Shown here one piece after another: positions 34,856-44,930 of a stretch of DNA of 64,000 bases. Positions within the stretch are counted from its first letter, which is position 1; each line of letters opens with the position of its first letter. The DNA comes from Azovibrio restrictus DSM 23866 (GTDB lineage: Bacteria > Pseudomonadota > Gammaproteobacteria > Burkholderiales > Rhodocyclaceae), in contig NZ_AUCH01000020.1 in NCBI RefSeq assembly GCF_000429665.1, positions 1 to 64,000 on the forward strand, read 5' to 3'. The notes under the pieces were generated by a model. It did no database searches. It saw only the letters and a list, made by a program, of their open reading frames with translations, and had not been told where the DNA came from. The position numbers were made by a program, and so were the translations under genes.

Positions 34856-36625
34856 ATGGCGGCAACACCGGACCTCACAGCCGAATCGGCACCCCAGGGT
34901 ACAGACCCGGCGACGCGCATGCGCGAAGCTTTCGGCCGCCTGAGCAATCAGCAGAAACTGCTGCTGGCAGTGGCCCTGGCGGCCATCGTGGCCTTGCTGG
35001 TGGGAACCTACCTGTGGAGCAAGCAACCCGATTTCAAGGTGCTGTTTGCCAACATTTCCGAGAAGGATGGCGGCGCCATCATCGCGGCCCTGGAACAGGC
35101 GAATGTCCCCTACAAGTACTCGGAGGGGGGCACCGCCATTCTCGTCCCTGGTGACAAGGTTCATGACGTGCGTCTGCGTCTGGCCAGCCAGGGACTGCCC
35201 CGGGGGGGCTCCGTCGGCTTCGAGCTGATGGAGAGCCAGAAATTCGGCACCAGCCAGTTCGTCGAACAGGTCAATTTCCAGCGCGCCCTGGAGGGCGAGC
35301 TGTCCCGCACCATCCAGTCCATTTCTGCGGTCCAGTCGGCCCGGGTGCACCTGGCGATTCCCAAACCCAGCGTTTTCGTCCGCGAAGAGCAAAAGCCCAC
35401 GGCCTCCGTACTGGTGCATCTGTTCCCCGGACGCACCCTGGAACCGGCCCAGGTGGCGGGGATCAGCCACTTGATCGCTTCCAGCGTGCCCCAGCTCCCC
35501 CTCGGCAACGTCAACATCGTCGATCAGAATGGCAACCTCCTGTCCCAGCTCAAGGACAAGCTGACCGAGGCGGGCCTGGACCCCACCCAGATCAAGTACG
35601 TGCGCGAGGTGGAAAACAGCATCATCCAGCGCATCGAGGACATCCTCACCCCGGTGGTGGGGGCCGGCAATTACCGGGTCCAGGTGGCCGCTGACCTGGA
35701 CTTCTCCCACACGGAACAGACGGCGGAAACCTTCCGCCCCAACGGCAATCCTCCGGATGCCACCATCCGCAGCCAGCAGACCTCCGAATCCGCCAACATC
35801 AACCAGCAGCCGGGCGGCGGCGTCCCCGGCGCCCTGACCAACCAACCCCCGGTACCTGCCACCGCCCCCCTGACCCAGCCCCCGGTAGGCCAGCAGCCCG
35901 CTGGCACGCCCGGGGCCCAGGGCGCCCGGGCACAACCCCAGGAGCGGGGCCAGCTCGACGCCGCGGGCGTGGTGGCTCCCCTGAACCCGGTGTCGCCGCC
36001 CCTATCCACCCGCAAGGACACCACCACCAACTACGAGCTGGACAAGACCATCCGCTATACCAAGCAGTCGATCGGCAGCGTCCGCCGCCTGTCCGCCGCC
36101 GTCGTGGTCAATTACCGCCTGGAAAAAGACAAGGCCGGCAAGGAGATACCCAAGGCCCTGGGGGAAAACGAGATCAAGCAGATCAACGATCTGGTGCGGG
36201 AAGCCATGGGTTACAACCAGGCCCGGGGCGACTCCCTGTCCGTCGCCAACGCCCCGTTCACCCCGGCCGCCAAGGAAGCCGTGGAGGCCATCCCCCTGTG
36301 GAAGGACCCCGACAACATCGCCTACGGCAAGGAGATCCTCAAGTACCTGCTCATCGCCGGGCTGATCGCCTACCTGCTGCTGGGCGTGGTCCGCCCCATC
36401 ATCAAGACCATGTTCCCGCCGCCGCCCCCGGAAGAAACGCCGGAAGAGGCCGCCCTGCGTGCCGCAGCCGAGGTGCGGATCGGCGTGGATGGCGAAGAAG
36501 AGGCCACCCAGGTGGAGATCGACCATTTCGCCGCCAAGATCCAGAAGGCCAAGGACATCGCCCAGGGCGATCCCAAGGTGGTCGCCAACATCATCAAGGA
36601 CTGGTTAGGCGCAAATGGCAGCTAA
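34856..36625 (+). CDS. fliF: Flagellar MS-ring protein FliF
   Basis: Forms the MS ring in the inner membrane. 589 residues. An N-terminal membrane helix (LLLAVALAAIVALLVGTYLW, about 39-58) is followed by the ring-building domains with VPYKYSEGG, LRLASQGLPRGGSVGFE and VNFQRALEGELSRTI. The C-terminal membrane helix (YLLIAGLIAYLLLGVV, about 501-516) precedes the FliG-binding tail. Between about 310 and 370 lies a Pro/Gln/Gly-rich insertion in the periplasmic part, longer than in many homologues. It starts the fliFGHIJ operon; no good ribosome binding site is visible. Confidence 0.96.
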   Translation: MAATPDLTAESAPQGTDPATRMREAFGRLSNQQKLLLAVALAAIVALLVGTYLWSKQPDFKVLFANISEKDGGAIIAALEQANVPYKYSEGGTAILVPGDKVHDVRLRLASQGLPRGGSVGFELMESQKFGTSQFVEQVNFQRALEGELSRTIQSISAVQSARVHLAIPKPSVFVREEQKPTASVLVHLFPGRTLEPAQVAGISHLIASSVPQLPLGNVNIVDQNGNLLSQLKDKLTEAGLDPTQIKYVREVENSIIQRIEDILTPVVGAGNYRVQVAADLDFSHTEQTAETFRPNGNPPDATIRSQQTSESANINQQPGGGVPGALTNQPPVPATAPLTQPPVGQQPAGTPGAQGARAQPQERGQLDAAGVVAPLNPVSPPLSTRKDTTTNYELDKTIRYTKQSIGSVRRLSAAVVVNYRLEKDKAGKEIPKALGENEIKQINDLVREAMGYNQARGDSLSVANAPFTPAAKEAVEAIPLWKDPDNIAYGKEILKYLLIAGLIAYLLLGVVRPIIKTMFPPPPPEETPEEAALRAAAEVRIGVDGEEEATQVEIDHFAAKIQKAKDIAQGDPKVVANIIKDWLGANGS

Positions 36626-37616
36626 CGACGACGGCGTTGAGAAGAGCGCCATCCTGCTCATCTCCCTCGGTGAAGACCATGCCGCCGAGGTGCTCAAGCT
36701 GCTGGGCCCCCGGGAAGTCCAGAAGCTCGGCCATGCCATGGCCACCCTCAAGTCCGTGCCCCGGGCCAAGGTGGAGGCCGTCCTGGACGAGTTCCACACC
36801 ACGGCTGCGGAACAGGCCGCCATGCATGTGGATACGGACAGCTACATCCGCTCCGTGCTGACCAAGGCCCTGGGAGACGACAAGGCCTCCAACCTGATCT
36901 CCCGCATCCTCCAGGGGGGCGAGACCAATGGCATCGAAGGGCTGAAGTGGATGGATGCCCCCACCGTGGCCGACCTGATCAAGAACGAACACCCCCAGAT
37001 TATCGCCACCATCCTGGTGCACCTGGAACACGACCATGCCAGCGAAATCCTCAGCCACTTCACGGAGCGCCTGCGCAACGACGTGGTGCTGCGCATCGCC
37101 ACCCTGGAAGGCATCCAGCCCCAGGCCCTGAAGGAACTGAACGACGTGATGCTGCGGCTGCTCTCCGGTTCCACCAATCTCAAGAAAACCGCCATGGGCG
37201 GGGTGCGCACGGTGGCCGAGATCCTCAACTTCATCGGCACGGCCAACGAAACGGCGGTCATCGACGCCATCCGCGAATACGATCCTGATCTGGCCCAGAA
37301 GATCCTGGACGAGATGTTCGTCTTCGAGAACCTGCTGGACCTGGACGATCGCTCGGTGCAAATGCTGCTGCGGGAAGTCCAGTCCGACTCCCTGGTTCTG
37401 GCCCTCAAGGGCGCCTCCGAACCCCTGCGGGAGAAGGTGTTCAAGAACATGTCCCAGCGGGCCGCGGAAATGTTGCGGGAAGACCTGGAATCCAAGGGTC
37501 CCGTGCGCCTTTCGGAAGTGGAGGCCGAGCAGAAGGAAATCCTCAAGATCGTGCGCCGCCTGGCCGACGAGGGCCAGATCGTCCTCGGCGGTGCCGGTGG
37601 CGAACAGATGATCTGA
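36615..37616 (+). CDS. fliG: Flagellar motor switch protein FliG
   Basis: Switch and torque subunit that bridges FliF and FliM and faces the stator. 333 residues. VEKSAILLISLGEDHAAEVLKLL opens the N-domain. The EHPQ motif appears as KNEHPQIIATILVHL in the middle domain. The C-domain has DPDLAQKILDEMFVFENLLDLDDR with the charged torque helix downstream (SEPLREKVFKNMSQRAAEML). It overlaps fliF by 11 bases. Confidence 0.97.
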   Translation: MAANDDGVEKSAILLISLGEDHAAEVLKLLGPREVQKLGHAMATLKSVPRAKVEAVLDEFHTTAAEQAAMHVDTDSYIRSVLTKALGDDKASNLISRILQGGETNGIEGLKWMDAPTVADLIKNEHPQIIATILVHLEHDHASEILSHFTERLRNDVVLRIATLEGIQPQALKELNDVMLRLLSGSTNLKKTAMGGVRTVAEILNFIGTANETAVIDAIREYDPDLAQKILDEMFVFENLLDLDDRSVQMLLREVQSDSLVLALKGASEPLREKVFKNMSQRAAEMLREDLESKGPVRLSEVEAEQKEILKIVRRLADEGQIVLGGAGGEQMI

Positions 37617-37620
37617 AGCC

Positions 37621-38316
37621 ATGGCGGGCTACATCCCCAAGGAGCAGCTGCAGGCCTACACCCGCTGGGAGGCGGACAGTTTCGATGCGCCGCCCCCCCG
37701 CCCCCCGGCGCCAGAACATCAGGACACCCCACCTCCGGAGCCGGAGAGCATTCCCCTGGCCCAAATCCCCCTGCCCACCGCCGAGGACATCGAGCGGATT
37801 CACAACGAAGCCCACACCAGCGGCTACGAGGCGGGCTATCAGGCAGGGCATGAAGCAGGCTATCAGGCGGGACTGGCCGCCGCCCAGGACTATGCTGAAC
37901 AGTTGGGCAATCTTGCCCTGGGCCTGCAGGAAGCCATGGGCAACCTGGACCAGGAAGTGGCCGAATCCCTGCTGGCCTGCAGCCTGGAAGTGGCCCGGCA
38001 GATCACCCGGACGGTGATCCAGGTCCGGCCTGAGGTCCTGCTGGCCATCATCCGCGAAGCCCTGACCGCCCTGCCCCTGCACCACGGCCCCGTCACCCTG
38101 CTGATCCACCCGGATCACCTGTCCCTGGTGCAGGAACACCTGGGCGACCAGTTCAGCCATGCCGGCTGGCACATCCAGGAAGATCAGGAAATCCCCCCGG
38201 GAGGCTGCCGCCTCCAAGCGGGTAACAGCGAAGTGGACGCCACCCTGCCCACCCGCTGGCGCCGCACCCTGGAAGCCATCGGCGTCACTCCGGAATGGCT
38301 GGAAGCCCGGCCATGA
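37621..38316 (+). CDS. fliH: Flagellar export apparatus protein FliH
   Basis: Negative regulator and stator partner of the FliI ATPase. 231 residues. The N-terminus ([15 protein letters not shown]) has aromatic residues for C-ring or FlhA contact. A run of GxxxG-type repeats ([18 protein letters not shown], about 63-80) forms the characteristic helix. The C-terminal half carries [16 protein letters not shown]. Ends in an ATGA overlap with fliI. Confidence 0.93.
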   Translation: MAGYIPKEQLQAYTRWEADSFDAPPPRPPAPEHQDTPPPEPESIPLAQIPLPTAEDIERIHNEAHTSGYEAGYQAGHEAGYQAGLAAAQDYAEQLGNLALGLQEAMGNLDQEVAESLLACSLEVARQITRTVIQVRPEVLLAIIREALTALPLHHGPVTLLIHPDHLSLVQEHLGDQFSHAGWHIQEDQEIPPGGCRLQAGNSEVDATLPTRWRRTLEAIGVTPEWLEARP

Positions 38317-39713
38317 GCGCCGGGGAGCGCCTGGCCCAGTGGACGTCCCTGCTGGAACAGGCCCGGGACGCGGCCGAACACGCCGACCCGCTCTTGAGCA
38401 GCGGCCGCCTGACCCGTATCAACGGACTGGTGATGGAAGCCTCCGGCCTCAAGCTGCCCCTGGGGAGCACCTGCAAGGTCCTGCCCACCGGAGGCGCCCC
38501 AGTGGAAGCAGAAGTAGTGGGCTTTGCCGGTGAAAAACTGTTCCTGATGCCCTCCGACGACGTCTATGGCCTTTCTCCTGGCGCCCAGGTCCTGGCCGTG
38601 GAACCGCCCATCGCCCCGCCCCGGGTCGGGCGCAAGGCCCCCCAGCGCCGCCGGGCCATAGACCGGGCCAAGCAGGTCCCGGTGGGAGAATCCCTGCTGG
38701 GCCGGGTGGTGGACGGGGTCGGCCGCCCCCTGGACAACCGGGGTCCCCTGCATCCGGAAGCCCAGCGCTCCCTGCAGAGCCGCCCCTACAACCCCATGAG
38801 CCGGGCCCCCATTGAGCACGTGCTCGATGTGGGCGTACGCGCCATCAACGGCATGCTCACCGTGGGCCGCGGCCAGCGCATGGGCCTGTTTGCCGGCTCC
38901 GGGGTGGGCAAATCCATGCTGCTGGGGATGATGGCCCGTTACACCGACGCCGAGGTGATCGTGGTCGGGCTGATCGGCGAGCGGGGCCGGGAAGTCAAAG
39001 AGTTCATCGAGCAGATCCTGGGCGAACCCGGCATGGCCCGGGCCGTGGTCGTGGCCGCGCCGGCCGACACCGGCCCGCTGATGCGGCTCCAGGGCGCCGC
39101 CTACGCCACCACCCTGGCCGAATACTTCCGCGACCAGGGCAAGCAGGTCCTGCTGATCATGGACTCCCTCACCCGCTACGCCATGGCCCAGCGGGAGATT
39201 GCCCTGGCCATCGGCGAGCCGCCCGCCACCCGGGGTTACCCCCCCTCGGTCTTCGCGCGTCTGCCGCAGCTGGTGGAACGTGCCGGCAACGGCCCCGAAG
39301 GAGGCGGCTCCATCACTGCTTTCTACACGGTACTGGCGGAAGGCGACGACCAGCAGGACCCCATCGCCGATGCAGCCCGGGCCATCCTGGACGGCCACAT
39401 CGTGCTGACCCGGGCCCTGGGGGATGCCGGCCACTACCCGGCCATCGACATCGAGCAGTCCATCAGCCGGGCCATGGTGAACCTCATCGACCCGGGCCAT
39501 TTCGACCTGATCCGCCGCTTCAAGGTGCTGTTCTCCCGTTACCAGCGGGCCCGGGACCTGATCGCGGTGGGCGCCTACGTCTCCGGTTCCGACCCGGTAC
39601 TGGATCAGGCCGTCAGCCTCTACCCCCGGATGGAAAGCTTCCTGCAACAGAACTTCGGGGAATGCGCCCGATTCGACGAGAGCGTCGCAGGATTGAGGAA
39701 CCTGTTCCAGTGA
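38313..39713 (+). CDS. fliI: Flagellum-specific ATPase FliI
   Basis: Powers unloading of export substrates. 466 residues. Walker A is [15 protein letters not shown], Walker B lies in [17 protein letters not shown], and the [18 protein letters not shown] block is conserved across FliI and F1 beta relatives. The start at 38313 (MSAGERL) overlaps the fliH stop as ATGA; an ATG at 38295 is in frame but inside fliH. Confidence 0.97.
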   Translation: MSAGERLAQWTSLLEQARDAAEHADPLLSSGRLTRINGLVMEASGLKLPLGSTCKVLPTGGAPVEAEVVGFAGEKLFLMPSDDVYGLSPGAQVLAVEPPIAPPRVGRKAPQRRRAIDRAKQVPVGESLLGRVVDGVGRPLDNRGPLHPEAQRSLQSRPYNPMSRAPIEHVLDVGVRAINGMLTVGRGQRMGLFAGSGVGKSMLLGMMARYTDAEVIVVGLIGERGREVKEFIEQILGEPGMARAVVVAAPADTGPLMRLQGAAYATTLAEYFRDQGKQVLLIMDSLTRYAMAQREIALAIGEPPATRGYPPSVFARLPQLVERAGNGPEGGGSITAFYTVLAEGDDQQDPIADAARAILDGHIVLTRALGDAGHYPAIDIEQSISRAMVNLIDPGHFDLIRRFKVLFSRYQRARDLIAVGAYVSGSDPVLDQAVSLYPRMESFLQQNFGECARFDESVAGLRNLFQ

Positions 39714-39732
39714 CAGGGACTAGAATCCATCC

Positions 39733-40185
39733 ATGAGCACGAATTTTTCCCTGCAGCCCCTGCTCGAGCTGATGCGCGACAGGACCGATGAAGCCACCCG
39801 CCGCCTGGGGCAGCTGGTGGCGGCAGAGCAGAATGCCCGGAGCCGGCTGGACCTGCTGACCCAGTACCGGGAGGAATATGTGCAGCGTTTCCGCGACGCC
39901 CAGACCCAGGGACTAACCCTGCAAGCTTGGCAGAACTACCAGGACTTCATCGCCAAGATCGACGCGGCCATCATCCAGCAGACCGAAATGGTCCAGGCCT
40001 CGGCCCAGAATACGGCCGCCGGACAGGAGCACTGGAAAACCCAGAACACCAAGCTGAAAGCCATCGACACCCTGGCCATACGACATCAGCATGCCCAGCA
40101 GCGCAAGGAACTACGCCAGGAACAAAAACAGCAGGACGAGTACGTGACACGCCGCTACCAGCAGGACCACAACGGCCAGAGTTGA
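39733..40185 (+). CDS. fliJ: Flagellar export protein FliJ
   Basis: Export chaperone-escort and central stalk-like subunit of the FliHI complex. 150 residues, almost entirely coiled coil (SLQPLLELMRDRTDEATRRLG to RKELRQEQKQQDEYVTRRY), rich in Gln, Arg and Glu as in the family. Twenty bases after fliI. It is probably the last gene of the fliF transcript because fliK has its own promoter. Confidence 0.9.
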   Translation: MSTNFSLQPLLELMRDRTDEATRRLGQLVAAEQNARSRLDLLTQYREEYVQRFRDAQTQGLTLQAWQNYQDFIAKIDAAIIQQTEMVQASAQNTAAGQEHWKTQNTKLKAIDTLAIRHQHAQQRKELRQEQKQQDEYVTRRYQQDHNGQS

Positions 40186-40197
40186 GAAACCAGGCAT

Positions 40198-40214
40198 TGG
40201 TACGCCCCTTGCTT
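40198..40214 (+). promoter_or_regulatory. Sigma-54 promoter of fliK
   Basis: TGGTACGCCCCTTGC fits the -24/-12 consensus well: GG at 40199-40200, ten bases, GC at 40211-40212, with the TTGC half intact. It lies in the 66-base gap between fliJ and fliK, about 40 bases before the start codon. Confidence 0.8.
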
Positions 40215-40251
40215 TGAACTTCGCAAATCAAGTACAGGCAAGGTGAAAACC

Positions 40252-41322
40252 ATGACAATCAGCGCTGTTTCCCCATCCTCCGGGGGCAACCTGCTCGGCG
40301 CCCTGAGCGGCAACACCGGTACGGCCGAAGGTGAAGCAGGAAACGGCAGCTTCTCGGGCCTGTTTGCCCAGCTGCTTGGCGGGCGCCAGATCGGAGAACA
40401 AGGACAAATCCAGATTCTGGGTGACCTTCCCATCGCCGCTACAGACCCGGGCATGACTGCAGCAGCCACGGGGCTGCAGGACTTCCTGAGTCAGCTTCCC
40501 GAAGAAATCCAGGCCCTGCTGCGCGACAAGAAGCAGGGCAAGCAGGACGAGCTCCAAGAGGACAGCAACGGACAGGGACTGCTGGGCGCCCTGCAGGCGC
40601 CGATAACCCCTACCTCAATCCCAGCCACCCCGGATGCCCGCCTTATAGAGCAACACGAAGTTGCCACGATTGCACCCACTTCGGCGCAAGCAGTCCCCAC
40701 CCAGAGTCAAGCAACACCAAACCAACCCCTCGCCCTCCCCGGCCTGCTCCAGGAAGAACTGACGCTTGCCCAGAGCACCGGCTCGGCAAATCTTGCCGCC
40801 GGACCGGAAGATTTCAGCCAGCTGCTGCACAGCAGCGCAGTCCACGGCAACACCACTCCTCAGACCGCTCCTGCCCAGGCAGCAGCCCCCCAGGGCAGCT
40901 TGGATACCCCGGTGCAGGATCCCCGCTGGTCCCAGGAATTCGGCGAGAAAATTGTCTGGATGGCCCGCAATGATCAACAGCAGGCACAACTGAGCCTCAA
41001 TCCGGCCCACCTGGGCCCCCTGCAGATCACCCTGAGCCTGGATTCCGACCAGGCTTCCGCCAACTTCACCGCCGCCACTCCCGAAGTGCGCCAGGCCATC
41101 GAAGACGCCATGCCCCGACTACGGGAAATGCTGGCCAGTGCCGGCATTTCCCTGGGCCAGACCCAGGTGGGAACCCAGGCCCAGCAGGAACAGGCTCAGG
41201 CCCGCCAGGAGCGGAGCGGAACCCGGAGCCAGGGGGATGAGGCTATACTTGAGGCCGACTCCGGCAGTGTCACCAGCGTTTCGCCCCAACGGGGCAACGG
41301 ACTGGTGGATTTGTTCGCCTGA
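40252..41322 (+). CDS. fliK: Flagellar hook-length control protein FliK
   Basis: Measures the hook and triggers the FlhB export switch. 356 residues. The N-terminal two thirds are low complexity, Ala/Gln/Thr/Pro rich. The C-terminal Flg_hook domain (about 225-310) has QQQAQLSLNPAHLGPLQITLSLDSDQASANF and ends VRQAIEDAMPRLREMLASAGI. The start at ATG 40252 follows AAGGTG; a GTG at 40243 is in frame. Confidence 0.92.
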   Translation: MTISAVSPSSGGNLLGALSGNTGTAEGEAGNGSFSGLFAQLLGGRQIGEQGQIQILGDLPIAATDPGMTAAATGLQDFLSQLPEEIQALLRDKKQGKQDELQEDSNGQGLLGALQAPITPTSIPATPDARLIEQHEVATIAPTSAQAVPTQSQATPNQPLALPGLLQEELTLAQSTGSANLAAGPEDFSQLLHSSAVHGNTTPQTAPAQAAAPQGSLDTPVQDPRWSQEFGEKIVWMARNDQQQAQLSLNPAHLGPLQITLSLDSDQASANFTAATPEVRQAIEDAMPRLREMLASAGISLGQTQVGTQAQQEQAQARQERSGTRSQGDEAILEADSGSVTSVSPQRGNGLVDLFA

Positions 41323-41362
41323 CCGGAAAGCATGCCTGAAGAACTGAAAGGACAAGTCATAC

Positions 41363-41908
41363 ATGGCCAAAGACGCTAAGCCGGCCCCCGCCGAGGGAGA
41401 AGCCCCCAAGAAAAGCAAGAAACTCCTGATCATCATTCTTGCCGTGGTTCTGCTGTTGCTGGTGGCCGGCGCCGGGGCTGCGTTCCTGCTCCTTTCCGGG
41501 GGCGGAGACCACGAGGACGAAGAAGAGGTGGCCCAGGAGGTCAAGAAACCCAAGAAGAAGAAAGCCGAGGCCGGAGTTCCCCCCGTGTTTGTGAACCTGG
41601 ATGCCTTCACTGTGAATCTGGTACCCGAGCAGGGTGGAGATCAGTACATGCAGGTGGTCATGGCCCTGGAACTGGAAGACATGACTGCCGATCCCATCCT
41701 CAAGGGCCAGATGCCCCGGATCCGCAACAATCTGACCATGATCCTGTCCAGCAAGAAGGCCTCGGAGCTCCTGACCAAGGAGGGGAAGGAACAGCTGGCC
41801 AAGGAAATCAAGGACGAAATCAACAGCATCCTGGACCCCTCGGCCAAGGGCAAGGCGCCGGAAGGGCCTGTGCTATCCGTGTTGTTTACCTCCTTCATCA
41901 TCCAGTAA
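41363..41908 (+). CDS. fliL: Flagellar basal body-associated protein FliL
   Basis: Inner-membrane protein associated with the stator. 181 residues. Lys-rich N-terminus (APKKSKK), a single membrane helix LLIIILAVVLLLLVAGAGAA (about 19-40), an acidic then Lys-rich linker, and the periplasmic domain with FVNLDAFTVNLVPE and MQVVMALEL. It starts fliLMNOPQR, 40 bases after fliK. Confidence 0.95.
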   Translation: MAKDAKPAPAEGEAPKKSKKLLIIILAVVLLLLVAGAGAAFLLLSGGGDHEDEEEVAQEVKKPKKKKAEAGVPPVFVNLDAFTVNLVPEQGGDQYMQVVMALELEDMTADPILKGQMPRIRNNLTMILSSKKASELLTKEGKEQLAKEIKDEINSILDPSAKGKAPEGPVLSVLFTSFIIQ

Positions 41909-41923
41909 GGACCGGGGCGCCCC

Positions 41924-42934
41924 ATGGCCGGTGATTTTCTCTCCCAGGAAGAAGTGGATGCCCTGCTCAAGGGCGTCACGGGGGAGACTGACGAGCCGGA
42001 GGAAAGTGCCGCCGAGACATCCGGGGTCCGCTCCTACAACCTGGGCACCCAGGAGCGCATCGTCCGTGGGCGCATGCCCACGCTGGAACTGATCAACGAG
42101 CGTTTCGCCCGCTACCTGCGCATCGGCATGTTCAACTACATGCACCGCAACACCGAAATCTCGGTGGGGCCGATCCGGGTCCAGAAGTACAGCGAGTTCA
42201 TCCGCAATCTGGTGGTCCCCACCAACCTCAACCTGGTATCGGCCAAACCCCTGCGGGGCACCTCCCTGTTCGTGTTCGACCCCAATCTGGTGTTCCTGGT
42301 GGTAGACAACATGTTCGGCGGCGACGGGCGTTTTCACTCCCGGGTCGAAGGGCGGGACTTCACCCCCACGGAACAGCGCATCATCCAGGGGCTGCTGGGA
42401 GTGGTATTTGCCGAATACGGCCGCTCCTGGAAACCGGTGTTCGACATCAGCTTCGAGTACATCCGCTCGGAGATGAACTCCCAGTTCGCGAACATCGCCA
42501 CCCCCTCGGAAATCGTCATTTCCACCACTTTCACGCTGGAATTCGGGGGGGCCACCGCAGACATGCACATCTGCTTCCCCTACTCCATGATCGAGCCCAT
42601 CCGGGACCTGCTTTACAGCACCATGCAAAGCGACCAGCTGTCTTCGGACAAGCGCTGGATCGGCATGCTGCGCAAGCAGCTCCAGGGAGCCGAGGTGGAG
42701 CTGGTGGCCCAACTGGGCTCCAGCAGCATCACCCTGGGGCAGATCCTCAAACTCAAGGCGGGTGACGTGATCCCCATCCACATCCCGGAGAAGATCACCG
42801 TCGAGGTGGACGGCGTCGCCGTGATGGAATGCCGCTACGGCCAGCAAAATGGCCAGTACGCCCTGAAGGTAGACCGTTTCGTTCCCTCGGAATCCGCCAC
42901 CGATACCGTTTCTGGAGAATCAAAGAATGGCTGA
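41924..42934 (+). CDS. fliM: Flagellar motor switch protein FliM
   Basis: C-ring subunit that binds CheY-P. 336 residues. The N-terminal CheY-binding peptide reads FLSQEEVDALLKG (about 5-17), close to the LSQxEIDALL consensus. The middle domain has MFGGDGRF (GGXG motif). The C-terminal SpoA domain has LKAGDVIPI. It overlaps fliN by eight bases. Confidence 0.97.
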   Translation: MAGDFLSQEEVDALLKGVTGETDEPEESAAETSGVRSYNLGTQERIVRGRMPTLELINERFARYLRIGMFNYMHRNTEISVGPIRVQKYSEFIRNLVVPTNLNLVSAKPLRGTSLFVFDPNLVFLVVDNMFGGDGRFHSRVEGRDFTPTEQRIIQGLLGVVFAEYGRSWKPVFDISFEYIRSEMNSQFANIATPSEIVISTTFTLEFGGATADMHICFPYSMIEPIRDLLYSTMQSDQLSSDKRWIGMLRKQLQGAEVELVAQLGSSSITLGQILKLKAGDVIPIHIPEKITVEVDGVAVMECRYGQQNGQYALKVDRFVPSESATDTVSGESKNG

Positions 42935-43403
42935 CGACGAACTCTCTGACGCACTGGCGAGCATGGGCATGGACAGTACCGAAACCCCTGCTGCCGAAGC
43001 CGCCATTTCCGAGGACGACTGGGCGGCCGCCATGGCCGAACAGGCCGTGACCGAGACACCCGCCGCGGCCCAGCCCGCCGCCCAGCCGGCCGACATCTTC
43101 CCGTCCTTTGGCGCCCCCGGTGGGGCCCCGGGCAGCATCATGAACGAGCTGGACATGATCCTGGACATCCCCGTGCAGCTGACGGTGGAGCTGGGACGGA
43201 CCAAGATCACCATCAAGAATCTGCTGCAGCTGGCCCACGGCTCCGTGGTTGAGCTGGAAGCCATGGCCGGGGAACCCATGAATGTCCTGGTGAACGGCAC
43301 CCTGATTGCCCAGGGCGAGGTGGTGGTGGTCAACGACAAGTTCGGGATCCGCCTGACCGACATCATCACGCCCTCGGAGCGCATGCGCAAACTGGGCCGC
43401 TGA
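42927..43403 (+). CDS. fliN: Flagellar motor switch protein FliN
   Basis: C-ring base subunit and docking site for FliH. 158 residues. The N-terminal 75 residues are Ala/Pro rich. The SpoA domain (about 78-158) has ILDIPVQLTVELGRTKITIKNLL, VNGTLIAQGEVVVVNDKFGIRLTDI and the C-terminal SERMRKLG. A strong hairpin with a T run follows before fliO. Confidence 0.97.
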   Translation: MADDELSDALASMGMDSTETPAAEAAISEDDWAAAMAEQAVTETPAAAQPAAQPADIFPSFGAPGGAPGSIMNELDMILDIPVQLTVELGRTKITIKNLLQLAHGSVVELEAMAGEPMNVLVNGTLIAQGEVVVVNDKFGIRLTDIITPSERMRKLGR

Positions 43404-43462
43404 GACCGCGGAGGCCGTTGGTCACAATCGTTCTGCCCCTGAAGCACGGATTGATCTAAGAT

Positions 43463-43488
43463 ACGCGGGTTTTTCCACCCGCGTTTTT
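43463..43488 (+). terminator. Rho-independent terminator/attenuator between fliN and fliO
   Basis: Stem ACGCGGGT (43463-43470) and ACCCGCGT (43477-43484) with loop TTTTCC, directly followed by TTTT, ending one base before the fliO ATG. It has the full form of an intrinsic terminator although it lies within the fliL-fliR gene set. Confidence 0.75.
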
Positions 43489-43489
43489 C

Positions 43490-43909
43490 ATGCGCCCCAT
43501 TTCCTTACCTCCCCTGGCTGCACTGCTTGCCGGCCTGCCTTCCCTGGCACTGGCTGCCGACCCGGCCCCCGGCGTTCCTTCGGGGGCCTTCCTGCAGGCC
43601 GTGCTGGGCTTGATCCTGATCATCGGCCTGCTGCTCCTGTTCGCCTTCCTGGCCCGGCACTTCCTGGGCGGCAAGGGCTTCGGCCAGGGCAATCTGAAAC
43701 TCCTGGGCGGCCTCGCCCTGGGCCCCAGGGAACGCATCGTGCTGGTGGAAGCGGGAGACCAGTGGCTGGTGGTGGGCATCGTGCCGGGCCAGATCCGCAC
43801 CCTGCACTGCATGCCCAAGGGGGAACTGCCACCTGCCGCAGCCCTGTCCCCTCTCCCGTTTTCCCACTGGATGCAGAAATTCTCGGAGCGCCGCGGGCAT
43901 GAACAGTAA
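43490..43909 (+). CDS. fliO: Flagellar biosynthesis protein FliO
   Basis: Membrane protein that helps FliP assemble into the export gate. 139 residues. A signal-peptide-like N-terminus ([18 protein letters not shown]) is followed by a membrane helix ([19 protein letters not shown], about 36-55). The cytoplasmic tail has [29 protein letters not shown], the family core. The ATG follows a terminator-like hairpin immediately and no Shine-Dalgarno sequence is present. It overlaps fliP by 11 bases. Confidence 0.92.
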   Translation: MRPISLPPLAALLAGLPSLALAADPAPGVPSGAFLQAVLGLILIIGLLLLFAFLARHFLGGKGFGQGNLKLLGGLALGPRERIVLVEAGDQWLVVGIVPGQIRTLHCMPKGELPPAAALSPLPFSHWMQKFSERRGHEQ

Positions 43910-44663
43910 GCGCAAGCCCCTGTGGCACCATCTTTCCCTGCTGGCCCTGCTGTTCCTGCCCGGTCTGGCCATGGCCCAGGCTGCCGGCGGGATTCCCGCC
44001 TTCTCCGCCACCCCGGGACCGGGCAACAGCACCACCTACACGCTCACCATCCAGACGCTGCTGACCCTGACAGCGCTCTCCTTCATCCCCGCCACCCTGC
44101 TGATGATGACCAGCTTCACCCGCATCATCATCGTGTTCTCCCTGCTGCGGCATGCCCTGGGCACCCAGACTGCGCCACCGACCCAGATCCTGGTGGGACT
44201 GGCCCTGTTCCTCACCTTCTTCATCATGGCGCCAGTGGCCGAACGGGTATACAACGAAGCCTACCTGCCCCTCTCGGAAAACCGCATCAACATCATGGAG
44301 GCGGCCGACCGGGCCTCGGTACCGGTCAAGGCCTTCATGCTCAAGCAGACCCGGGAATCGGACCTGGCCCTGTTCGCCCGTCTCGCCAACATCGACAAGA
44401 TCGAAAAGCCGGAAGACACCCCCATGCGGGTCATGGTGCCGGCCTATGTGACCAGCGAACTGAAAACGGCCTTCCAGATCGGTTTCGTGGTGTTCATTCC
44501 CTTCCTGGTCATCGACATGGTGGTGGCCAGCCTGCTGATGTCCATGGGGATGATGATGATGTCCCCGGTCATCGTCTCCCTACCCTTCAAGATCATGCTG
44601 TTCGTGCTGGTGGACGGCTGGCAGTTGCTGATCGGTTCCCTGGTCAAGAGTTTCGGCACATGA
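43899..44663 (+). CDS. fliP: Flagellar export gate protein FliP
   Basis: Core subunit of the export gate pore. 254 residues. The signal peptide runs to about residue 27 (PGLAMAQ). [26 protein letters not shown] is the most conserved membrane block, with [14 protein letters not shown] following and [17 protein letters not shown] near the C-terminus. ATGA overlap with fliQ. Confidence 0.97.
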   Translation: MNSKRKPLWHHLSLLALLFLPGLAMAQAAGGIPAFSATPGPGNSTTYTLTIQTLLTLTALSFIPATLLMMTSFTRIIIVFSLLRHALGTQTAPPTQILVGLALFLTFFIMAPVAERVYNEAYLPLSENRINIMEAADRASVPVKAFMLKQTRESDLALFARLANIDKIEKPEDTPMRVMVPAYVTSELKTAFQIGFVVFIPFLVIDMVVASLLMSMGMMMMSPVIVSLPFKIMLFVLVDGWQLLIGSLVKSFGT

Positions 44664-44929
44664 ATTCCGGAACCGTCATGGAAATCGGCCGCCAGGCCAT
44701 CGAAACTGCACTGCTCCTGGCCGGCCCCCTGTTGCTGGTGGCCCTGGCCGTGGGCTTGCTGGTGAGCATTTTCCAGGCCGCCACCCAGATCAACGAAGCC
44801 ACCCTTTCCTTCATCCCGAAGCTGGTGGCCGTATTCCTGGTCCTGATCCTGGCCGGCCCCTGGATGCTGCAACTGATCCTGGACTTCATGCGCCGGATGC
44901 TGGAGAGCATCCCCAACGTCATCGGCTGA
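44660..44929 (+). CDS. fliQ: Flagellar export gate protein FliQ
   Basis: 89 residues with two membrane helices ([20 protein letters not shown] and [20 protein letters not shown]). [17 protein letters not shown] between them is the family signature. It overlaps fliP as ATGA at 44660 and ends one base before fliR. Confidence 0.96.
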   Translation: MNSGTVMEIGRQAIETALLLAGPLLLVALAVGLLVSIFQAATQINEATLSFIPKLVAVFLVLILAGPWMLQLILDFMRRMLESIPNVIG

Positions 44930-44930
44930 T

